From Paenibacillus prosopidis (GTDB taxonomy: Bacteria; Bacillota; Bacilli; Paenibacillales; Paenibacillaceae): a stretch of 64,000 bases of DNA. The stretch covers positions 248,001-312,000 of the forward strand of contig NZ_QPJD01000003.1 in NCBI RefSeq assembly GCF_003337375.1. Direction: 5' to 3'. The notes under the pieces are model-generated. The model was given only the letters and a program-made list of their open reading frames with translations, did no database searches and was not told where the DNA came from. Shown here piece after piece: positions 8,891 through 16,469 of the stretch (its first letter is position 1; every line of letters starts with the position of its first letter). The position numbers and the translations under genes are program-made.

Positions 8891-10381
8891 GTGGATATAT
8901 CAAACGTACCTGACCATAAGGAATCGGCCTTCGGGAGCAATGGCAACCGATTAATCGTGTTCGTAATGGTGCTTGGGGTTTTTGTCGCGATTTTGAACGA
9001 AACACTGCTCAACGTGGCGCTGACGCCGATTATGAACGATCTCGGCATATCGCCGACTACCGCCCAGTGGTTGACTACCGGCTATTTGCTCGTCATTGCT
9101 GTGCTTATACCGGCTACCGCCTTATTAATACAACGTTTTACGACAAGGGGGTTGTTTCTATCTGCTATGGGAATGTTTGCAGCCGGCACTCTCGTGGCGG
9201 CGATTGCCCCCGGTTTTGCCGTTCTATTTGCCGGAAGGTTAATTCAAGCGGCGGGAACAGGGATTCTATTTCCATTGCTGACAAATGTCGTATTGGCTAT
9301 TGTTCCTTTTCATAAAAGAGGAGCTGCCATGGGTACGATCGGGATCGTCATAACATTTGCGCCGGCGATCGGCCCAACGTTATCCGGACTGATTGTAGCA
9401 AACTACAGCTGGCGGGTGTTGTTTTACAGCGTGATGCCGATTGCTGCTTTCGTTATGGTCTTTGCGTACATACGGTTGAAAAATGTGACGGAATCGGGCA
9501 ACCGCAAGGCCGATCCGCTGTCGATGCTCCTATCCACGCTTGGTTTTGGCGGGATCGTGTACGGCTTCAGCAGCGCAGGGGAAGGACACGGAGGATGGTC
9601 GGATCCAGGAGTGCTCTGGCCGATTGCAGTGGGAGGTTGTGCGCTCGTTTTCTTCTGCCGCCGGCAGCTGACGATGCGGCAGCCGATGCTGGATTTAAGA
9701 ACATTTAAATTCGGCATGTTTAGCCTCTCTGTCATGATTATGATGGTTGTCATGATGGCGATGTTTTCGACAATGATGCTGGTTCCGATATTCCTTCAGA
9801 ATGCGCTGGGCTACACACCGCTGCATGCAGGTTTAGTCATGCTTCCGGGCGGCATCGTAATGGGGATTATGTCGCCGATAACCGGCAGATTGTTTGACCG
9901 ATACGGGGCCAGATGGCTGGCGGTTACCGGTCTTTCGCTTATGGCGGTCACATTGAGCGGGTTTGGCTTCATGAAGCCTACCATTTCCTATTTGACGATA
10001 ACCTCCCTAAATACGCTGTTCATGCTAGGCATTTCCATGCTGATGATGCCGGTTATGACGAACGGCTTGAACGGGCTTCCGAGAAGGCTGTATCCGCACG
10101 GCACGGCCATTGCCGGTACGCTCCAGCAGGTTGGCGGAGCAATTGGGATGGCGCTGCTGGTAACGGTCATGACGACTGGTTCCAGCCGTTTTGCGGCGAA
10201 TAATGCGAGCGTTATTTCGGACTCTGATTTGTTTGCGCTGGCGATGACAGCAGGCATGAGGCAGGCTTTTTTGCTGGCATTCGCCCTCGTAGTGCTTGCC
10301 TTGCTGACGGCCGTTTTATTTCTGAAGCGCTCGACTCCTCCGGCTGGAGAGGGAGAGAGCAGGACGGTTGCCGTTCATTAA
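8891..10381 (+). CDS. MFS transporter, DHA2 (EmrB/QacA) family
   Basis: This is a proton-driven drug or metabolite exporter of the 14-helix DHA2 family. The 496-residue protein shows many hydrophobic segments, the motif LNETLLNVALTPIM near the start, and the TTAQWLTTGYLLVIAVLIP segment typical of EmrB/QacA proteins. I chose the GTG at 8891 because GAGAGGAGAAAG lies at the right distance; an upstream GTG at 8852 lies inside the terminator hairpin. It is a separate transcript from the GH3 operon. It could export a toxic aglycone released by beta-glucosidase, but there is no direct evidence for that. Confidence 0.92.
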   Translation: MDISNVPDHKESAFGSNGNRLIVFVMVLGVFVAILNETLLNVALTPIMNDLGISPTTAQWLTTGYLLVIAVLIPATALLIQRFTTRGLFLSAMGMFAAGTLVAAIAPGFAVLFAGRLIQAAGTGILFPLLTNVVLAIVPFHKRGAAMGTIGIVITFAPAIGPTLSGLIVANYSWRVLFYSVMPIAAFVMVFAYIRLKNVTESGNRKADPLSMLLSTLGFGGIVYGFSSAGEGHGGWSDPGVLWPIAVGGCALVFFCRRQLTMRQPMLDLRTFKFGMFSLSVMIMMVVMMAMFSTMMLVPIFLQNALGYTPLHAGLVMLPGGIVMGIMSPITGRLFDRYGARWLAVTGLSLMAVTLSGFGFMKPTISYLTITSLNTLFMLGISMLMMPVMTNGLNGLPRRLYPHGTAIAGTLQQVGGAIGMALLVTVMTTGSSRFAANNASVISDSDLFALAMTAGMRQAFLLAFALVVLALLTAVLFLKRSTPPAGEGESRTVAVH

Positions 10382-10391
10382 TTAGTAGATA

Positions 10392-10429
10392 CGACGGAAA
10401 ATCAAAATCGGTAGGTCGGAAATCTGAAA
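10392..10429 (+). promoter_or_regulatory. Second copy of the candidate response-regulator operator
   Basis: Direct repeats CGACGGAAAATCAAAA (10392-10407) and GGTCGGAAATCTGAAA (10414-10429) are offset by 22 bp, exactly as in the pair at 1331-1368. Thirteen of the sixteen bases in the first half-site match between the two loci. Its position upstream of the second binding-protein gene suggests both transcripts answer to the same regulator. Confidence 0.55.
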
Positions 10430-10462
10430 GTTAGATTGCGAGTTTTCATCTATTCTACTAAG

Positions 10463-10476
10463 TGTATACGCTTTCA
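10463..10476 (+). promoter_or_regulatory. Candidate cre (CcpA) site
   Basis: TGTATACGCTTTCA matches the Bacillus catabolite-responsive element consensus TGWAARCGYTWNCW at all but one position. It lies about 27 bases before the start codon of the second binding-protein gene, where CcpA binding would repress transcription when glucose is present. The match is seen; repression is inferred. Confidence 0.6.
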
Positions 10477-10502
10477 TTAAATTAAATAGGGAGGTCACAG
10501 CA

Positions 10503-12062
10503 ATGACGAAGAACAGAAATGCGGCAAAATCGATTCTATTGTTAGCTTTGGCATTTACCATGTTGATCACAGCATGCAGCAATGGAGGCAGCAACGGCAA
10601 AAGCAGCACCAATTCCGGGAACGACGGAGCAGCTTCGGAGGGTCAAAGCAGTAACGGCAATGGTGAATTAAAGCCTGTCGAGCTCGTAATGGTATTCCCA
10701 GTTGCCGGCGAACCGAAGGATTTCAAGCTGGTTTCGGACGAAATTAATAAAATGACCAAGGAAAAAATCAATGCGACGGTAAAGCTGATTCCGATCGGCT
10801 TCGGCGCTTGGTCTCAGCAAAAAACGCTGATGATGTCGGGTAATGAGCAGGTAGACCTGATCTTGAGCGGACTCGGAACCTATAGCCAGGACGTGGCTAA
10901 AGGGCAGTTCCTTGAGCTTGACGGCTATTTGGCTGAGCAAGGGCAAGGGGTAACGGAAGCGCTTGATTCTCTTGATCCGGCGTTCTTGCATGCCACAAGA
11001 ATTGATGGCAAAATATACGCCGTTCCGAGCATCAGGGATTTGGCCGCGGACTATGGAATTACGATGCGCAAGGATTTGGTTGATAAATATAACATCGATA
11101 CGACCGCGATTAAATCGCTGGACGATCTGGATGCTGTTTTCAAAATCATTAAGGACAATGAGCCGGGCCTCATTCCGACGGTCAAGTACGGAACATCCAT
11201 TATTGATATTTACGTAGGAAGCTTCTTTGATACCTTGGGTGATGGATTTGGCGTGCTTCCGGGCCATGATAACGGCCTAAAAGTTGTGAACATGTATGAG
11301 ACACCTGAATATGCAGAGATGCTGAATACAGTCAGAAGATGGAATCAAGCGGGCTACATTGCAAAGGATGCTGCTACGAGCACAGAGACGCAGTACAATT
11401 TGGTCAAGTCCGGCAAGGCTTTCTCGTTTATATCCCATATGAAGCCGGGTATTGAGACACAAGAATCAAGAACGACAGGAAAGGAAATGGTGTCGATACA
11501 TTTCAGACCAGCGGTTACAGCGACGTCCAACATTACATCAATTATGTGGAGTATCGCAAGAAGCTCGAAGGATCCGGAGAGAGCGATGATGCTGCTCAAC
11601 ATGATGTACACCGATAAAGACTTCATTAATCTGCTTGATTACGGGATTGAAAACAAGCATTACGTGAAAGTGTCTGATAATGTCATCGATTACCCGGAAG
11701 GCGTTGATGCAACGAATTCCGGCTACAACCTGCAAATGGGATGGATGTTCGGGAACCAGTCCCTATCCCACATTTGGAACGGGGATGACCCGGAGCTTTG
11801 GAATCAGCTGGCGGAGTTTAACAAAAACGCAATAAAATCGAAAGCGCTGGGCTTCACCTTTAACGCCGATGCGGTTAAAACGGAAATCGCGGCGGTAACG
11901 AACGTGCAGAACCAGTATAAAGTTGCTTTGGAAACGGGAACGGTTGATCCTGTGTCCAAGCTGCCTGAATTCATTAAACAGTTGAAAACAGCGGGGATCG
12001 ATAAGATCATCTCCGAGAAACAAAAGCAGCTTGACGCGTGGGCGGCTGCGAGCAGTAAGTAA
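10503..12062 (+). CDS. Extracellular solute-binding lipoprotein (LplA-like), copy 2
   Basis: This is a close paralogue of the binding lipoprotein at 3394-4917, with nearly co-linear sequence along its whole 519 residues. The signal peptide ends in LITAC, so Cys25 would carry the lipid, and a Ser/Gly/Asn-rich linker follows. It has its own promoter region with a copy of the 22-bp-spaced repeats and a cre-like site, and its own terminator, so it is monocistronic. It probably supplies extra or slightly different receptor for the permeases at 1441-3333, since no permease genes are next to it. Confidence 0.93.
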   Translation: MTKNRNAAKSILLLALAFTMLITACSNGGSNGKSSTNSGNDGAASEGQSSNGNGELKPVELVMVFPVAGEPKDFKLVSDEINKMTKEKINATVKLIPIGFGAWSQQKTLMMSGNEQVDLILSGLGTYSQDVAKGQFLELDGYLAEQGQGVTEALDSLDPAFLHATRIDGKIYAVPSIRDLAADYGITMRKDLVDKYNIDTTAIKSLDDLDAVFKIIKDNEPGLIPTVKYGTSIIDIYVGSFFDTLGDGFGVLPGHDNGLKVVNMYETPEYAEMLNTVRRWNQAGYIAKDAATSTETQYNLVKSGKAFSFISHMKPGIETQESRTTGKEMVSIHFRPAVTATSNITSIMWSIARSSKDPERAMMLLNMMYTDKDFINLLDYGIENKHYVKVSDNVIDYPEGVDATNSGYNLQMGWMFGNQSLSHIWNGDDPELWNQLAEFNKNAIKSKALGFTFNADAVKTEIAAVTNVQNQYKVALETGTVDPVSKLPEFIKQLKTAGIDKIISEKQKQLDAWAAASSK

Positions 12063-12083
12063 ATGTAACACTGAATAACTTAT

Positions 12084-12127
12084 AAACGGTTTCTTCCTTC
12101 GTATGATTGGAAGAAACCGTTTTTTAT
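12084..12127 (+). terminator. Intrinsic terminator after binding protein copy 2
   Basis: A perfect 14-bp stem (AAACGGTTTCTTCC with GGAAGAAACCGTTT) is followed by a T run. Confidence 0.9.
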
Positions 12128-12256
12128 TTTACTGATGTGATTGACAACTTTTCGATCTTAAACGTGGATAGATGTAAATATATGGTGTAGACTAAACAAT
12201 ACTTAAATTAATTCAGAAAGGAAGTGTGTCTCATAACTGAATCATCAGGATTTTCG

Positions 12257-12409
12257 ATGTTTGAGTTGTTACCTACTTTAATGTTCATTTTTAAAGGTGT
12301 CTTTATGCTGCTTGGAATTACATGTCTCTACCTGTTCATTAAACTAGCAATTCGAGGAATTCAAGCGCTGGATATTTATCTGGATGAAAAGAGAAATAGA
12401 CGATTGTGA
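12257..12409 (+). CDS. Small single-pass membrane protein, unknown function
   Basis: I do not recognise this protein by name. About 50 residues include one clear membrane helix (FKGVFMLLGITCLYLFIKLAI) and a charged C-terminal tail. The start is uncertain. The ATG at 12257 has AGGA seven bases upstream, but a stronger AAAGGAAG lies at 12217-12224, well spaced for a rare ATA start at 12233; a GTG at 12224 would overlap that site. Small proteins of this layout are common in Paenibacillus-like genomes; the function is unknown. Confidence 0.5.
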   Translation: MFELLPTLMFIFKGVFMLLGITCLYLFIKLAIRGIQALDIYLDEKRNRRL

Positions 12410-12436
12410 TAATCTGATTAAGGTAGGTGATTTTTC

Positions 12437-12742
12437 GTGTATGAGCATGGTTATTTCAATCCTGAAAACTACACAGGAAATCATTTGCATGTAGACAATT
12501 GGAAAGATGAGTGTACTCCCTTTATTGAGGCAATTGCTTGGGTCAGAGAGGATGGAACAATGGATTTATTTTTTAATGATTTTGCAGATGACAAGGAATA
12601 TCAATCATTGTTCGGTGATAAAGAGCATCATTATAACGAATTTATGGGAATATTCATTAGCAATGTTAAAACAAATGAAGAAGCGTATGAAAAGTTTTGT
12701 AATTGGATTGACGAAGTGTTATATCCATATAGGAAAAAATAG
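12437..12742 (+). CDS. Hypothetical acidic protein
   Basis: This is an unrecognised 101-residue soluble protein, rich in Asp, Glu and aromatic residues (for example WKDECTPFIEAIAWVREDG). It starts at GTG with AGGTAGGTGA a suitable distance upstream. It follows a small membrane-protein gene by 27 bases and precedes an acetyltransferase gene by 8 bases, so the three may be co-transcribed. It has no signal peptide or membrane segment. The base composition is AT-richer than in the sugar operons nearby, which fits an accessory region. Confidence 0.7.
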   Translation: MYEHGYFNPENYTGNHLHVDNWKDECTPFIEAIAWVREDGTMDLFFNDFADDKEYQSLFGDKEHHYNEFMGIFISNVKTNEEAYEKFCNWIDEVLYPYRKK

Positions 12743-12750
12743 GAGGATTT

Positions 12751-13446
12751 ATGAAGGGGGAAAGCATGCATAACGAATTTGAACTGATGAATATTCAAGC
12801 AGAGGTTCTATTTGCTCACGATTCTTTGGGGAGAATAACAAAAGTTAATGAGTTCGAAGGTCATCCAGCCCCCCGGCTTTTTTGGGGAAAAACAAAAAAA
12901 GGCAATGTTCTGAGGTTTCGCGGGGATGTTCCAAGTGACATTGCAAATAAAATGATAGAAATAATAAATAATAGCGATGATACAAACATAGTGTTGGCAA
13001 AGATTATTAATGAATTAGAACAACAGACAAAAATAAGTAGTATATGGATGGGCCCAGCTTATGTTTTTGAGGATTATAAGGTAGGAGCTAGTCAGGCTGT
13101 AAAGGTAACAAATGATAATAGAGAATATTTAGAGCCAGGATTCAAAAAATTATTGACCGAATTAAAGTATCGGGAACCGTGTTATATGGTAATTGAGGAT
13201 AATAAAGCAGTCTCTGTGTGCTTTAGTGCGAGAAATACGGATAGAGCGGCAGAAGCGGGCATTGAAACATTGGAAGAATATCGCGGCAAAGGATATGCCA
13301 TAGCAGTTGCATCAGCATGGTTGGCTGCAGTACACGTATCAGGGAAAGTAGCCCTTTACAGCACCTCCTGGGATAATTACGCTTCACAAGCAGTGGCAAA
13401 GCGTCTCCAACTTACCCTCTACGGTACAGATATATCTATATACTGA
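12751..13446 (+). CDS. GNAT-family acetyltransferase-like protein
   Basis: This is a 231-residue protein whose C-terminal half carries a GNAT fold signature: the acetyl-CoA loop EYRGKGYAIAVASAW (R/Q-x-x-G-x-G/A motif) near residues 175-190, followed by a strand and the helix SWDNYASQAVAKRL. The substrate is unknown. The ATG at 12751 has AGGAGG only four bases upstream, and the ATG at 12766 has AAGGGGG five bases upstream, so either could be used. It is the last gene of a possible three-gene unit with the two small genes before it. Confidence 0.8.
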   Translation: MKGESMHNEFELMNIQAEVLFAHDSLGRITKVNEFEGHPAPRLFWGKTKKGNVLRFRGDVPSDIANKMIEIINNSDDTNIVLAKIINELEQQTKISSIWMGPAYVFEDYKVGASQAVKVTNDNREYLEPGFKKLLTELKYREPCYMVIEDNKAVSVCFSARNTDRAAEAGIETLEEYRGKGYAIAVASAWLAAVHVSGKVALYSTSWDNYASQAVAKRLQLTLYGTDISIY

Positions 13447-13521
13447 ATAAATTCACTACAGAATTTTTAGATGGGTCTAAATTAAAGTAAAATGACAGTT
13501 TTTTGGGGGAGGGGATGAGCG

Positions 13522-14111
13522 ATGTCGTCGGATGTACAAAATAATCTTCAACGTATAGTTCGAGAGCTGGGTGTAGATGACATAGTTGCATTACTTAGTG
13601 AACGAATATCAGGAGCCGATTTTAATACCCTGCTGCTTGAGGTATTTAGAGAGAAAACTAATAAGTCGTCACCAAGTGCGACCAACCTCTTAGCTTTGCA
13701 TATCAGTGACTTGATAAAGTCGCAAAAAATAGCAACCGAGAAGATTTTATCCGCTTATCAACAACTCACAGACATGTCAGGGCTCAATATTTTGGAAACG
13801 AACCCGGGATGCTCCCCCACTTTCATTTGTTTTGTATGGTAACAGCTGGTATAGATCAAGGTTCTTATCAATTTGAAAAACAATCCTTTTGGGAGCATAT
13901 TAAGGTATATCAGGATATTTTCCGTTCTTTGTTCAGTTCTGATATCAAGGTTGTGCTTAATGGCCGTCTTGGTTATAAGGACACTGATGGGCTATTACAA
14001 AAAATCATGCAGTATGGGGAAAAGCATTCGATTAAAGTAACCCTATCTATAAAGGAGCCTAATAAAGAAAATCGGTATTATAAGGGGCTTCAATTTTCTG
14101 TCATTATTTAA
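13522..14111 (+). pseudogene. Frameshifted gene of unknown family
   Basis: Two overlapping frames read as one protein. The first (from ATG 13522, AGGGGATGA ribosome binding site) ends soon after ETNPGCSPTF. The second continues with PHFHLFCMVTAGIDQGSY and ends in ENRYYKGLQFSVII. The switch lies near 13800-13815, in a CCCGGG...CCCCC stretch, and needs one lost base or two gained. From memory, related Bacillales proteins are longer, with extra sequence before the ATNLLALHI segment, so an internal deletion is also possible. I cannot name the function. It could also be two short genes or a sequencing error in a homopolymer run. Confidence 0.55.
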
Positions 14112-14193
14112 TATTGTCACTTGTTGACGATTAAACAACGTATAGTTATGATAAACTTGATTGAACAATATGACACGGGAGAGAGCCTTACAG

Positions 14194-14751
14194 ATGGAAC
14201 TTGGAGATAAAATTAAAAAGCTGCGGAAAGAGCAAAATCGGAGTTTGACAGAGATAGCCGATATTTGCGGGTTTTCTAAAAGCTTATTGTCTAAAATAGA
14301 GAACGGTAAGACGATGCCGCCCATTTCAACCCTAATCAAAATCGCCGATGCCTTAGGGACTAAAGTTTCAATACTTTTAGATGATCAACAGCAATCAGGC
14401 ACGATTTATACAACGGAGGTACAAAGCCAATCGAAATTAGTAAAAACGGAAAAAGGCTACTCCTTTTTTGCTTTTGCCGTCGAAAGAGAAGACAAACTGA
14501 TGCAGCCGTTTCTTTTTGTTTCAAGGAAAGATGAACATGACAGCAGGCATGTTTTCAGCCACAACGGTGAAGAGTTTATATATATTCTAGAGGGCAAAAT
14601 GAATTATAAAGTCGGAAACGTGGAATACACATTAAATCCAGGAGATTCACTATACTTCGATTCGATTGAAAAACACAGCTTGAGTCCAATTACGAATGAG
14701 GTAAAATATGTGGCTGTGTTTACTCAATCCAAGCCTGGTCCTCAACAGTAA
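14194..14751 (+). CDS. XRE-family regulator with C-terminal cupin domain
   Basis: This is a DNA-binding regulator with two domains. Residues ~5-60 form an XRE-type helix-turn-helix (LTEIADICGFSKSLLSKIENG). Residues ~105-180 form a cupin barrel (HNGEEFIYILEGKMNYKVGN, then YTLNPGDSLYFDS and KHSLSP), the likely small-molecule or metal sensor. The ATG at 14194 has GGGAGAG nine bases upstream and gives the usual family start (MELGDKIKKLR); a TTG at 14161 is less likely. It stands alone, so its targets are not evident. Proteins of this class often control amine, amino-acid or transport genes next door. Confidence 0.9.
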   Translation: MELGDKIKKLRKEQNRSLTEIADICGFSKSLLSKIENGKTMPPISTLIKIADALGTKVSILLDDQQQSGTIYTTEVQSQSKLVKTEKGYSFFAFAVEREDKLMQPFLFVSRKDEHDSRHVFSHNGEEFIYILEGKMNYKVGNVEYTLNPGDSLYFDSIEKHSLSPITNEVKYVAVFTQSKPGPQQ

Positions 14752-14799
14752 ATTGTCAGAGGAATCTAGAACGATCCCCAAGGGAACAAGAGTTGAATA

Positions 14800-14831
14800 A
14801 AAGCTGTCGGCAGTGTTCAGTCGGCAGCTTT
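14800..14831 (+). terminator. Possible terminator after the XRE-cupin gene
   Basis: Inverted repeat AAAGCTG / CAGCTTT encloses a GTCGGCAGTGTTCAGTCGG loop. The following TTTT is short and displaced, so termination is uncertain. Confidence 0.4.
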
Positions 14832-14892
14832 GCTGCGTTTTCGGGAGATTAGATCAACTATAATAGTTCTTTACCTGTCGGAAGCCAGAATG

Positions 14893-14915
14893 TTTGATAT
14901 CATATTTGATATCAT
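14893..14915 (+). promoter_or_regulatory. Direct repeats TTTGATATCAT upstream of the acetyltransferase gene
   Basis: TTTGATATCAT occurs twice (14893-14903 and 14905-14915), 12 bp apart, and each copy contains the palindrome GATATC. They end about 22 bases before the ATG at 14937. The arrangement looks like a repressor binding site; no regulator is identified. Confidence 0.4.
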
Positions 14916-14936
14916 TTGACAAGGGAGAGGATTTCG

Positions 14937-15790
14937 ATGGTAGTTCGTCCATATAGTCCAGAGTTAGAGGAAAGTGTTATGAAGTTAAGTCCTAAGGCAT
15001 ATATGCTTTTTAAACATAACAAAGATTATGAACATCAGAAGATGAGTTGTGTGTTCAACGAAGAAGGAAATTTAATCGCTGTGGGCTACTTACGTCATAG
15101 AATTGCTGATGATCATGATGTAATGGAATTTGTGATGGAGGTAAGTGAAAATGCTCACGAGCATATTTTTGAAATAAGAATGGCTTTGTATCCTTCATTA
15201 GTTGACATCTGCCACGCTATTCGTAATCCTGAAGCGATAACCAAGTTGGTTGCATGGGATGATTTTGATGGCGACCGTGAATTTTACATACAACAAGGCT
15301 TTTCCTCTTATCAAACGTATTATTTCGCTAAGCGGTCGCTTGATAACTTCATTCCTGAAGTCAATACACCAATTAGTGTAGAGGTTTATCATAATCCGTT
15401 GGAAACAAAAGAAGAAAGAGTTGCATACACCAAAGTTGAGAACAATATTATCAAGGTGTTCTACATAGAAGCGTCAATATGCTGGAATGGATGATGGGGG
15501 GACCAGAACTTCATACCATTTCGGCTTTTGAAGGCAATGAGCTAGTTGGAAGTGTCATGTGTTGGCAAACAGGTGCAATTGAAAGGTTATTCGTAATTCC
15601 ACGTTGGCGGAATAAAGGACTAGGTGAGATTCTCGTTGCTAAGGCTTTTGAATATCACCTTAAAAATGGAAGAATCAATGTAGAGACGTTGGTAAATGAA
15701 CAAGATGAGGAAGGTAAGCTTTTATTGGAGTCTATGGGTTACAGCTTTCCTGTGAAGCTTGAACTTTTGGCATTGGACATTCAATCGTGA
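14937..15790 (+). pseudogene. Two-domain GNAT acetyltransferase, frameshifted
   Basis: The first frame (ATG 14937, AGGGAGAGG ribosome binding site) gives a degenerate N-terminal GNAT-like domain and stops at 15494. The second frame continues to 15790 with a clear GNAT domain (GNELVGSVMCWQTG, then IERLFVIPRWRNKGLGEIL, the acetyl-CoA loop). Switching frame at about 15438-15442 turns TKVENN into TKVEQYYQGVLHRSVNMLEW, which reads as uninterrupted protein, so one base was probably lost (or two gained) there. The two halves together have the usual length for a tandem-GNAT protein. A recent mutation or a sequencing error are both possible. Confidence 0.75.
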
Positions 15791-15810
15791 AAAGGATTAA
15801 TCCACGTGAG

Positions 15811-15865
15811 GGCCAGAATTTCTTCCTTAGAGAAAGAATTCTGGCTGAAAGAATTCTGGCTTTTC
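15811..15865. terminator. Hairpin between convergent genes, with a duplicated 3' arm
   Basis: GCCAGAATTTCTT can pair with AAAGAATTCTGGC. The 15-base 3' arm GAAAGAATTCTGGCT occurs twice in tandem (15832-15846 and 15847-15861), followed by TTTTCATTTT. Two alternative stems are therefore possible. It lies between the plus-strand acetyltransferase gene and the minus-strand GerP-like gene and probably ends transcription of the former. Confidence 0.6.
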
Positions 15866-15901
15866 ATTTTAAACCTAGAACTAGCTGCTAGGATGATAAA
15901 G

Positions 15902-16117
15902 CTACCGTGGCTTGTATCGGCGTCTTTTTGAGCTTTTGGCCGAGACAGTACCGGAATCCGAAGCGTTCTCTTCATTCTGATCCGATTCGTCAGTGCTGGA
16001 GGAACCGCTTCCGTTGGTGGAAACCGAGGTTTCTTTGATGTTTATGGTTGCGACATTCCCAAATATTATCGTGCCTTCGTTGTTAACAATGATGACCCTT
16101 CCAGGCTGGCATCCCAT
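15902..16117 (-). CDS. Small GerPA/GerPF-like spore protein
   Basis: This is a 71-residue protein with an N-terminal segment (VIIVNNEGTIIFGNVATINI) resembling the conserved part of the small GerPA/GerPF spore germination proteins. A low-complexity tail rich in Ser, Asn, Asp and Glu follows, and the C-terminus is strongly basic. GerP proteins help germinants cross the spore coat. Here the gene is alone and not in a gerP operon. The ribosome binding site is weak: AAAGGG lies about 14 bases upstream. The family link is from memory and only moderately sure, but a spore role would fit the organism type. Confidence 0.55.
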   Translation of the reverse strand: MGCQPGRVIIVNNEGTIIFGNVATINIKETSVSTNGSGSSSTDESDQNEENASDSGTVSAKSSKRRRYKPR

Positions 16118-16147
16118 ATAAGCTCAGCATCCCTTTCATTCGTCACT

Positions 16148-16385
16148 ATGGAAGCTGCAAAGATAGTATCTGCTGCTCACTCTCTATTCTATGAAGAGAG
16201 AGTATTAGAGGTATTGGCTTTTCGTAGTGTTACAAGAGCCTTTTTTGCCGGCGAATATGATCAACTCCGATAGTTACGTTCTGGAAGACACATTAGCCGT
16301 TTTATCTAACTACGACCCAGACCGAGGAGTATTTGGGGTCCACCAAAAATTCAATGAAATGCTCTTTGGCAACAAAAGCGCTTAA
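16148..16385 (+). pseudogene. Probable remnant of a decayed gene
   Basis: Two short frames lie end to end: 16148-16273 (42 codons, ending FFAGEYDQLR) and 16257-16385 (43 codons, SDSYVLEDTLAVLSNYDPDR to the stop). Read together with a frame switch near 16257-16273 they look like one soluble, helix-rich protein segment. There is no good ribosome binding site. I do not recognise the family. The rest of this 350-base gap holds only a terminator-like hairpin. A chance open frame is the alternative. Confidence 0.35.
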
Positions 16386-16420
16386 TTTATAACTTACAGG
16401 TAATGATCGTTCATTAACGA

Positions 16421-16445
16421 AAGGGCTGCAGGGTGGCAGCCTTTT
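16421..16445 (+). terminator. Intrinsic terminator upstream of the methyltransferase gene
   Basis: AAGGGCTGC pairs with GGCAGCCTT (one unpaired base), followed by TTTT. It probably ends whatever transcript ran through the preceding gene remnant. Confidence 0.65.
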
Positions 16446-16469
16446 CTAACGGGTAGGAGAGCTTCTGTA

